Position numbers and translations under genes: made by a program. A DNA stretch of 64,000 nucleotides, taken from Zoroaster sp. YZ-2022. Taxonomy: Eukaryota > Echinodermata > Asteroidea > Forcipulatida > Zoroasteridae. Below the pieces are notes generated by a model. That model searched no databases, was not told the origin of the DNA, and worked only from the letters and a program-made list of their open reading frames with translations. Below are positions 55,493 through 64,000 of this stretch, in pieces. The stretch lies in contig CM055828.1 of assembly GCA_029582265.1 (NCBI GenBank), positions 13,489,777-13,553,776 of the forward strand, read 5' to 3'. The stretch's first letter is position 1. Each line of letters begins with the position of its first letter.

Positions 55493-55955
55493 TTATGGCC
55501 TAACCAGCAGGCTCATGCCTTCCTTGGGCGCTTGGCCGCGCTGGCGCCCATGGCTGTCCTGGTACAGTCTTGGTTCGGTTCCCGGTGTCTCGAGAAAGTG
55601 CCAAGACTTTCGTCTTTTTGTCGATTTTGACAATTTTCGCCCATTGCTTCAAAATCATTTCACTTTTGCCAAGTATCAATGAATTATAAAAAATAATTAT
55701 TCTTGAATTTGGTTCAGTAATAAACTTTTTAAACGTCTGAAAAGGCGCCTATCACTTTTGTCCTCGTGAGTTTTCTGGACAAATCTTTGTTCAAAAAAGT
55801 CACATGACATTGGTTTTTGTACAATAACAGAAAAACGACGCATTTTTCAGGAGTACTTGTGTGGACAATTATATTCTACTTTTGAAAGATCTTTCCAACC
55901 ATGCATGTAAAACAATGAAATATTGAGGGGCAAAGGCGGCGTGTACCTTTAAATA
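55493..55955 (+). repeat. Direct repeat, copy 1
   Basis: It begins TATGGCCTAACCAGCAGGCT and contains CGCGCTGGCGCCCATGGCTG, CCAAGACTTTCGTCTTTTTG and CAAGTATCAATGAATTATAA. It ends GTGTACCTTTAA. It matches 56409-57260 except for the SINE inserted there. Confidence 0.85.
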
Positions 55956-56094
55956 CCTTAAATAATACGTTAACTGTAGATTCATTTTCAGTTATGAAAA
56001 TACAGTACCCGTGAATATATGGAAATATTTAAAACCTGCTGCACTAAGTTTGACCGGGAATTTTACGGGAATTTTTTTTACAGTGTAGGTCTAC

Positions 56095-56405
56095 CCAGCC
56101 TTGCATGCATACGTTGGCCCAACGTGTGCAGACGTTGTGGCGAGGTTGACCCGTCGTCGGTACAACGTTGGCCTAACGTCTTCGAAGTTGGCCCGATGGA
56201 GAAAATAAACGTCAAGGCGACGTCAACTGCCGACGTTGGGCCAATCATAAAATATTATGTTGTCCCAACGTGTTACTAATACGTCATACGAACGTTGGAC
56301 GTGCCGACGTTGGCCCAACAAATGCCGACGTTGTGGCAGGGTTGGCCCGACGTCGACCCAACGTTGACCCGATGGAAACGTCAAGGCGACGTCAACTGCC
56401 GACGT
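56095..56405. repeat. ACGTTGG / CCAACGT motif cluster
   Basis: About 12 occurrences of ACGTTGG(C/G) or its complement and of GACGTCAACTGCCGACGT-like blocks. The segment GTCAAGGCGACGTCAACTGC occurs twice (56209 and 56382), giving a period of about 173 bp. It forms potential hairpins; no protein is supported. Confidence 0.7.
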
Positions 56406-56408
56406 ATT

Positions 56409-57260
56409 TATGGCCTAACCAGCAGGCTCACGCCTCGGGCGCTTTGCCGCGCTGGCGCCCATGGCTGTACTGGTACAGTCTTGGTTTGGTTCCCGGTGTC
56501 TCGGGAAAGTGCCAAGACTTTCGTCTTTTTGTCGATTTTGACAATTTTCACCCAATTTTCACCCATTGTTTTAATGGGTGTCGTGGCCGAGCGGTCTAGC
56601 TTACCGGACTCAAGTTCTGGTGTTAGCAGCAGAATGTGGGCTCGAATCCCGGCCGTGACACTTGTGTCCTTGAGCAAGACACTTAACCATAATTGCTTCT
56701 CTCCACCCAGGGGTTAAATGGGTACCTGTGATGGCAGAGTTGGTTGATTAGCCCTATATGCGCTGTAATGGCAGCAATTGAGCTGTATACTCCCCAGGGA
56801 GCTGAGATGGTTTCAGGAATGATTTATGAGCCTTATGAGCCTTATGAGCAGGGGTAATAATATAATGCGCCTTGAGCACCACTCAGTTGGTGGATACGTG
56901 CGCTATATAAGTCCACACATTATTATTATTATTATTTCACTTTTGTCAAGTATCAATGAATTATAAAAAATAATTATTCTTGAATTTGGTTCAGTAATAA
57001 ACATTTTAAACGTCTGAAAGTGCGACTATCACTTTTGTCCTCGTGAGTTTTCTGGAAAATGTTTGGTTCAAAAAAGTCACATGACATTAGTTTTTGTACA
57101 ATAACAGAAAAACGACGCATTTTTCAGGGGTACTTGTGTGGATAATTATATTCTACTTTTGAAAGATCTTTCCAACCGTGTATGTAAAACAATGAAATAT
57201 TGAGAGGCGTTTTTATCGCCCAATTTCGCGCGACAAAGGCGGTGTGTACCTTTAAAAACA
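56409..57260 (+). repeat. Direct repeat, copy 2, with SINE insertion
   Basis: Second copy of 55493-55955, interrupted after CACCCATTGTTTTAATGG by a SINE. Sequence resumes at TTTCACTTTTGTCAAGTATC. A few bases of the pre-insertion site (compare copy 1: CAAAATCATTTCAC) are missing at the junction. Confidence 0.85.
56580..56937 (+). mobile_element. tRNA-Leu-derived SINE with L2-type tail
   Basis: Plus-strand copy with intact boxes, the GACTCAAGTTCTGG arm, the L2-type tail and a short (TTA)n. It lies inside copy 2 of a local duplication, so it inserted after the duplication. Confidence 0.9.
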
Positions 57261-57344
57261 TATACAAACTAGAGATTAAGTGTTTGATGACAACGAACAC
57301 AGGGCACTTTTAAAAGCACTAACATCTTTGTTCGTTTCTTCGAT

Positions 57345-57740
57345 AAGAAACATGTCCATTTTGAGGATCGGTATTTCTTTTTAAAAATAATAGCAAATGC
57401 AAAGCATTCATATGTTTTGGTTTCCACAGACAATAGTTCACGTTGACAGCACATAACAATAAAATCACAGATTTTCATGAAAAAATGCGCGGTAATCTAC
57501 ATCCCTTAATATTTGGTGGTTAAACTGATATTTCCACTTTCACAAGACTTTGTTTCAATGTTCTACAAAACTATTTTTTCAAAAGACCAACTTGAAATGA
57601 ATGTCCTTTTTTAATGTCAGTTATTGTACTAGCAATAAGTTTAGCAACCAGTTATACGCCACAATCATACAATTTCACTGTGTTTTTGTTTGAATGTTGT
57701 ACTAGACTATGTCAGAGTATTTTTTCAAAAGAGCATGAAT
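57345..57740 (+). repeat. Dispersed repeat, partner of 28565-29035
   Basis: Same order of blocks as at 28565, compacted. 57560-57740 also carries two related T-rich segments (ACTATTTTTTCAAAAGA...; AGTATTTTTTCAAAAGAGC). Confidence 0.6.
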
Positions 57741-57749
57741 CTCCTTTTT

Positions 57750-58100
57750 TAAGGTCAACGTTGCTTCAACGTTCACGTGCTACCGTTGATTGAACGTAAT
57801 ATCAATGAGCAAACTAATGTTGAATAACATTTGCATGTAGGAACGTTAAGGGCAAACGTTCACGTGTTCACGTTAATTGAACGTAATACCAATAAGCAAA
57901 CTCACGTTGAATTAACGTTCACATGTTATGTTAAAGTAACTAGTTAAAAAACATAGATGTTACGTTGTTTTAATGTTAACGTGCTAACGTTGATTGAACG
58001 TAATATCAGTGAGCAAACTAACGTTGAATTAACGTTTGCATGTAACGTTAAAGTAACATTAAGGGCAAGCATTAATACAACGTTTTTTCAACATTCATGT
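57750..58100. repeat. About three tandem units of about 105 bp, AACGTT-rich
   Basis: GTTGATTGAACGTAATATCA, followed by GAGCAAACTAACGTTGAATT-like sequence, occurs at about 57784, 57878 and 57983. Each unit has several AACGTT or CAACGTTCACGTG motifs. Confidence 0.75.
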
Positions 58101-58204
58101 GCTGTCTGGGTTAATATTTGTATCTAGTAATACCAGTGGTTAAACTGATATTTCCACTTTCACAAGCACTAAGTTTTTGCTATTTAACATAGTTTAGTTT
58201 TATA

Positions 58205-58305
58205 TATCAATAAGTCGGAATTTAGTCACATACGTCTCTTCATACGAGACAAAAAAATGCAACGCTTAACACTTCTAGTACGAAGCTTGAACCATTCTAG
58301 AGCGG
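58205..58305 (-). repeat. Inverted copy of the 4390-4510 block
   Basis: CACATACG-CTCTTCATACGAGACAAAAAAATG and the CACTTCTAGT motif match the 4440-4505 region on the opposite strand. It is a dispersed repeat of unknown type. Confidence 0.5.
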
Positions 58306-58617
58306 CGCTTAGAACACCATTAATAGGATACACGTTTATCAATATTATAAAACTGTTCGCATTGTTTTTAAACACTATTTTGGTTTGCTTTTACATATGA
58401 ACACTATGTTTTAAAATAGTGTGAATGTTGGGCATTTTGCAGTCGAGTCCGAGTCACAAACATCAAGTCCGAGTCTGAAGGGTCGAGTCCGAGTCCGAGT
58501 CATTGTTATCGTGACTGGAGTGAGGTCAGGGCAGATTGAGTCACTGAGCATGTTCAATTCGTATAACTATAGAGGCTATACATTGCCACTGCATAAGATT
58601 TGAGGTCCATAATTATT

Positions 58618-59073
58618 ATATGACATAAAACACAATAAAGGGGGCCACTTTCCTACCGTCACGTTAGCAGTTTTTCTAATGGTTGTAAATTTGTTTTTAA
58701 TATCTGAAACCACCCAAAAAGAATTTCAACATTTGAATAGACATGCATGCTTATCCTAAAGATAATTTGAGTTGATTATTACTATTATTTTTTTAATTAC
58801 CCTAAAATTTCCATCAACAAATGGACGGAAAAGTGAGGTAACTTTTTCCGTCCAATTTTTATGGAAATTTGAGGGTAAAAAAATTAATAAAAAAAATTAA
58901 AAATAAAATAAATCAACTCAAATTAGTTCTAGTATAAGCCTGCATATGTCCATTCACATGTTGAAACACTTTTCGGTCGGTTTCAGGTACTTAAAAATAA
59001 ATAACAACCATTGGAAAAACTGCTAACGTGACGGATGCAAAGTGGCCCCCTTTATTGTGTTTTATGTCATATA
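58618..59073. mobile_element. Near-palindromic MITE, about 455 bp
   Basis: The left arm TATGACATAAAACACAATAA with AGGGGGCCACTTT is inverted at the right as GTGGCCCCCTTTATTGTGTT and TTATGTCATA. The arms continue inward (CGTCACGTTAGCAG / CTGCTAACGTGACG) for more than 200 bp to a centre near 58840. TA or TATA lies at both edges. It is non-coding. Confidence 0.85.
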
Positions 59074-59079
59074 CATTTG

Positions 59080-60805
59080 AGGGATTGTGTAAACATGGTA
59101 GCATGACCCAGGGTCCTTGACTTCCAAGTGTGAGTTTTTCATACAATAGGCCATGAAAAAAGTGGTCCCAATTTGCTTCAAAGCGTAGGGATGCTTGCCA
59201 GTGAATGTGTTTTCGACGGGCCTCTGGAATATCCACATTAAATTTAAAATAAAGTTTGTCTGTTATTTATAATATTTTTAATGACTTTCGACCATTTTGT
59301 ATTTAGCATTGGTTTGTATGGGTTCATCACACTAAATAGTGACAAATTTATGCGCCGAGCTGTTTACCTAAATTTGTATGGCCTAAAGATTTTCTGAAAA
59401 AAGCAATCAATATTAGTTTGAACAATTGTACGATTTCTAATTATTGTTTTAATGATTTGTTATGATATGCAGGAAATTCTGTCTATGTACAGAATATTTA
59501 TTAGGTGTTCGTGCGACATTGCGAAATTGTTCGGTTTTTTCCTTCTTCTCCCTCGCGAAACCTATCCAGCAAAAAAAAGCATAGCTGCCAAGCTCAGAAT
59601 GACTTCATATTTTGCACTTACAATCCTTGGAATTCCTAGATTGCTGTAACAACAACGATAATCATCACTGATTATTTTTTTATTTATTAGTAATTAAATA
59701 CATTCCGCCTTCAATGCCTCAGACTGAACGGACGTAATGCATGTGTGCCACACGTGGATGTGCACATGTGTATGTGCCCATTTCGTTAACTGCACTAAAC
59801 AGTGCATGTACAGTACATGATACGGATTTGAATATATGTTCTTTTTTCTCGTGTAAAAAGAATGTTTTTTAAAAAAAAAAAAACAAGCCTGCATAATTCC
59901 ATGTTTGCAAAACACCTTTAAAATACCTAGTAATGTATTTTTATCGCATTGTTGAGTATTTCATTCACACACGTACACACACCAGATAGGCTAGTTCATT
60001 TAACCCTTATCAAACTATGCAGAACCTTGTTACATACCAATTTAATACGTACACTGAAAGAATATAGAACCCCGATGACGTCATCATCGGCAAAATTGTA
60101 GATGTGGCTTTTTGTAATGAGGGTTGCAACCCCATAAGGGACCTCCTATCTAGTGATAATTTCTATACATATTTAACACCATATCAATATAGTCTGAAGC
60201 CGTTTTTGTTTATTGTTGACAAACTTTTAAAGCGCACGGATACATTAGTTCAATTTCGTGGTTCGGTCGGTCTCTTGCAAACTTGCCAGTAGCATCAGAG
60301 GTCATTCTTCTCGGTAAGAGACTATTTTTACCTATTTTCTTGCTTAAATATTGATCTACAAATACTATGTTGTTTTTGATTAGTTATAACAATTATCAGT
60401 GGTCATGTAGGTGGGTCATTGTGAGCATTTGGTTTGCGGGAAATGTTAGAAAAGCAGAGTTTATCCACGACATTTTGGGTTCTATTTTTAAATCAGCCAT
60501 TTTTACCTACTGTGTACAGCATTATATATACCGTCGCGTTGTATGCCTCGTATGTGCGTATGCGGGAATTGTATTACATGTAGTCTCTATCAATCTTATG
60601 TGTGTATGCGGGAATTGTATTACATGTAGTCTCATGTGTGTGTATGTATAGTTACGCGCGTTAAATGCATGGCGCAATACGGTACTGTTGGTCGTGGCTT
60701 CTATCAAAGAACCAAAAACGGAATGCTCGTAGTGTTCAATCCCCAGTAACTTTTCTAGGTTATAAAATATAAATTACTTATAGAGGAATATATATATATA
60801 TATAT

Positions 60806-60872
<67 letters not shown>

Positions 60873-61250
60873 TGTCATATCCCTAGGTCACTCGGTTATT
60901 GCACTTGTGAAGTTAAGCTGACCCGGATATAAACAGATGCTGGGTGAGTCATTTTCCTTTGGTTTTGGTACTCTCGTTCAATTTACTGAGCATGTATTTT
61001 TCAATAGGTTATATATCGATTAGTAAACATTAATGTGAGCATACTGTTTGTGTATCTAATTGCAGGGGTTTTGTTGAATTTATTTTGATTGGTGGACTAT
61101 TGTTAACTGAATAAAAGAAACAGCCGGTTCCACTCTACTTATAATTGTGTTGGTGTGACAATTCTTCTAGTCTTCCTTATCCATGGGATCACTCCCTACC
61201 CCGTTGAGAGCTAAGGCCTCAATAAGGTTCTCCACCTCCGTGGACATACT
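59080..61250. other. No gene recognised; several simple and dispersed repeats
   Basis: 59499-59620 is a GAACACCT-family piece. 60556-60650 has a duplicated GTATGCGGGAATTGTATTAC-ATGTAGTCTC unit (about 44 bp apart). 60787-60871 is (AT)n with one ATC break. I see no supported exon. Confidence 0.45.
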
Positions 61251-61255
61251 ACATT

Positions 61256-61925
61256 AACATGTTTCATTGACGTGTTTTACGTCTAGAAACTTTACGAATT
61301 CTTCAAGAAAAGGAAAATATGAAATATAAACTGTAACCATGAACCACGTACAGAAATTTACGAGCAGAATATGTACGATCCTGCCACGAATTATCTTCAT
61401 TCCCAGGGCTTATGAGCAGCGTGTTTTAGGTCTGGAAAATTTTACTGAACTGCGAACGTCTTGTGTTTGTATCAACAAACACTTGAGCTCTAGTTTTTGT
61501 TTGTTTTTTTTTTGCTTCTTCTTCCTCGCGAAACTAATCGAACAAAAAAGCATAGTTGCAAAGTTCACAGATGCATCAAACTTGGCACATACTGAGACCA
61601 TAACATGTAGTTGTCAATAAAGTTGTGACATATAGTTTCAGGTAAAGTTGTAACGTCATGGTGACGTCATCAAATATCAAATGACACTAAATAAATTTTT
61701 AATATTTCAAAATATCATATCTCATGAACCACAAAGAATATTTACACAATCTTTGCATCATCTTACAGACCTTGAATTATGTGACATTTCGTACACAGAC
61801 ACGACCCCAATCTGACCTTTCCTTCCGGTCGAAACCGGAAGTTTCAGTGAAAAAAATATTCTGAAGCAGTTTTATAGGGTCCATGATATGGTATTTGAAC
61901 ATGCTTTCAGTGGACGAAATTACTA
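61256..61925 (+). repeat. Dispersed repeats: 8240-like block and GAACACCT-family copy
   Basis: 61256-61435 parallels 8240-8400. 61436-61925 is the most complete single-unit copy of the GAACACCT family in this window: AACACTTGAGCTCTAG, AAGCATAGTTGCAAAGTTCA, TAACGTCATGGTGACGTCAT, ATCATATCTCATGAACCACA and CCGGTCGAAACCGGAAGTTT. It gives the best view of the family's order. Confidence 0.65.
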
Positions 61926-61931
61926 TTGACA

Positions 61932-64000
61932 TAATAATAATAATAATAATACAGAAGATTTATAATGCGCACATATCCACCAAGAAGTGCTCAAGGCGCT
62001 TTACAGTAAACAAGAAATCATACAATAGCATAACAATACAATAGCAAATGCAATATAATACTAAACAAAAAGAAGAAAAAAATGCATAAATGAATGTTAG
62101 TAGTCCTTATAGGCAATACACATAAGATGAGTTTTTAAGTTTTTCTTGAAGAAGTAAACAGTTTGAGATTCACGAATGTACAGAGGCAAATCATTCCAAA
62201 AGGCGTGGAGCCACAACTTCAAAAGATCTGTCACCCCAAAAATGTTTAGACTTTTGTTCAGCCAGCAGAAATTTTGCACTGTGGAACGTAACTTGCGAGA
62301 GGGGGCATAACATTTCAACAAGTCAGATATATATAATGGTGCACAATCATTCAAAGATTTGAAAACGATAAGCAATAGTTTATAAATAATACGATATGAT
62401 ATTGGTAGCCAATGCAGATCTTTAAGGATTGGGGGTGATATGACATGATCTTTTAGAGAGAGTCACAATACGTGCAGCAGTGTTTTGAATCTTTTGAAGT
62501 CGTCGTAGTTGATCCTGAGGAAGTCCATAAAGCAGTGAATTTGCCATATCAAGACGAGATGTTATGAAGGAATGAACAATATGTTCTGTTGCATCATAAT
62601 TAAGATATTTGCGTAACTTTCCAATGTTCCTAAGGTGAAATGCTGCGGTGCGAGTAACATTTGAAATATGAGGTTTAGGTGTCATGTTTGCATCAAAAAT
62701 AACTCCAAGGTTTCTTGCTTGAGAAGAAGATTGCACATGAGAGTCACCAATAACAATATTTGGAATAGAAATCTTAGATAGTTGTTGACGAGAACCAAAT
62801 AGCACAAATTCAGTTTTATCATCATTGAGTTTTAAGAAATTTTCCTTCATCCAAATGCGAATATCATGAATACAGTTTTCAAGGCGATTAATTATAGAGG
62901 CACTCTGTTGTTGTGATGGTTTGAAAGCTAGATAAATCTGAGTGTCATCTGCGTAGACGTGATAAGATAGGTCATATTTCATGAATATGTTACGAATTGG
63001 GTAAGTATAAATTGGAAACCACTGAGGGACGAGGACAGATCCCTGAGGTACTGAGTAATTCAGACGAAACGGTTCAGAGACGGCATCACGAATACAAACA
63101 TGTTGAGGTCTTTTAGACAAGTATGAGCGACACCATTCCAGTGCATGACCATTAATTCCTATATTATGTTTTAAACGTGCAAGTAAAATATCATGGTCAA
63201 CCGTATCGAACGCAGCGCTAAGATCAAGAAGAATTAAGGCAGTTATATTTCCATCATCAAGTGCAGATAAAATGTCATTGTTGACACGAAGCAGTGCTGT
63301 TTCTATTCCATGGTGTGCTTTATAGGCAGATTGGAAAGTATCGTATAAATTATTTACATGCATATGATGTGATATTCTACAAGATACAGCTCGTTCTATA
63401 GTCTTTCCCAGGAACTTCAAGTTTGATACAGGTCTATAATTGTTTTAAATGTTCTTGTCGAGACCAACTTTTTTGAGAAGTGGACGAACATGTGCAATTT
63501 TCAAACTGTCAGGAAACATTCCATGAAGCAGAGACTTATTTACAATCAAGGTTATATATGGCACAAAAGCATCAATACATTGTTTTAACAAGAAAGTAGG
63601 CACAGGATCAAGTTCGCATGATTTAGATGGTGACTTCATAATTATTCTTCTGATTTCTTCTTCACTTGCAGGTTGAAACAGAGAAACAGATGTGTTCGAA
63701 GAAGTTATGTCATTTGTTGTTAAAGAAGAATCACCGGAATTGGTAGTGAAAGATTTGTGAATATTGTCAATTTTCTCAACAAAGAAATTGGCAAATTTAT
63801 CTGCAAGATTTTTGTCAGAGTCACTGGTGGGGAGCGTTGTTTCCTTTGATTTATGCAATAAGTTATTTACAATTTTGAAGAGTTTTTTCTGATCACCTGA
63901 ACAGTCGTCAACTTGTGCAGAATAGTGCCAAGTGGTCAGTCTTAGCTTGATGAATCAACTTATTTACAATTCCACGTTGTTTACAGTAGGCCTACTCTTG
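61932..64000 (-). mobile_element. L2/CR1-group LINE, minus strand, continues past the window
   Basis: The 3' end lies at the left: (ATT)n at 61932-61952, preceded on the minus strand by TGTAAAGCGCCTTGAGCACT and TGGATATGTGCGC-TTATAAA. This is the same tail as in the four SINEs. The coding part fills 62097 to the window edge, so the 5' portion is out of view. Confidence 0.9.
62097..63858 (-). pseudogene. L2/CR1-group LINE reverse transcriptase, broken
   Basis: Read from right to left. 63858-63445 is the pre-RT connector, with KSPSKSCELDPVPTFLLKQC and PLLKKVGLDK. After a stop at 63444 a second long frame (63420-62422) has ERAVSCRISHHM, LLDLSAAFDTVDH (motif A), SVPQGSVLVPQWF (motif B, Gly to Ser and other changes), YADDTQIY (motif C) and LKLNDDKTEFVLFG. 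The C-terminal part (62375-62097) has LNDCAPLYISDLL and FWNDLPLYIRES, typical of L2/CR1 ends. The frames differ at 63440 and near 62400. The enzyme would also act on SINEs that share its RNA tail. It is inactive here. Confidence 0.88.

Noticed and set aside
59694..60707. Several 60-90 codon frames rich in His, Thr and Val
   Set aside because: They come from CATGTG/TGTATG-type simple sequence and a small tandem duplication, with no domain.

Overview
The window is eukaryotic, non-coding-rich, AT-rich DNA, almost certainly from a marine invertebrate animal. I lean towards a deuterostome such as an echinoderm or hemichordate, but the sequence does not prove this. The evidence is the mix of mobile elements: a complete-looking Polinton/Maverick, three CR1/L2-type LINEs, a GIY-YIG Penelope-like element, tRNA-derived SINEs with an L2-type tail, hAT and mariner remnants, and many short inverted-repeat elements. 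Host coding sequence is scarce. I see only a few candidate exons with plausible splice sites at 15.9-22 kb, none assigned to a known gene, plus a weak one at 27.6 kb.

Layout. 0-10 kb: dispersed and tandem repeats (one family amplified as about six 149-bp units at 4.96-5.85 kb), a CCHC gag remnant, a SINE, an hAT MITE and a TTAA MITE. 10.8-13.9 kb: a 5'-truncated LINE sitting between the arms of a long inverted repeat. 15.9-22 kb: candidate host exons on both strands, including a minus-strand signal-peptide exon followed by a phase-compatible Kazal-like exon, and a 931-bp hAT with a perfect 8-bp target duplication. 23-27 kb: a SINE, then a LINE split by a mariner-like element that can be lifted out exactly at TA. 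27.7-29.5 kb: MITEs.

29.64-45.19 kb: a 15.55-kb Polinton, the main feature. Long terminal inverted repeats, built of many copies of a roughly 30-bp G-rich unit, enclose a protein-primed DNA polymerase B, a retroviral-type integrase, an FtsK/HerA-type packaging ATPase, a double-jelly-roll-type major capsid protein, a penton-type minor capsid protein and about a dozen further genes. Nearly all the large genes carry stops or frameshifts, so this copy is dead. No protease gene was recognised. Gene blocks are arranged divergently, and several starts share an AT-rich box that runs into the ATG. The two TIRs also carry the start codons of the two outermost genes.

45.2-64 kb: a 368-bp (ATA)n microsatellite attached to a SINE, a Penelope-like element with inverted terminal repeats and an internal 77-bp duplication, a GC-rich inverted-repeat element, a 14-bp minisatellite open in several frames, a direct duplication with a SINE in one copy, a 455-bp palindrome, and at the right edge an L2-type LINE on the minus strand. 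The 3' tail of that LINE matches the tail of the SINEs in this window.

All product calls rest on motif reading by eye. No database search or alignment program was run.
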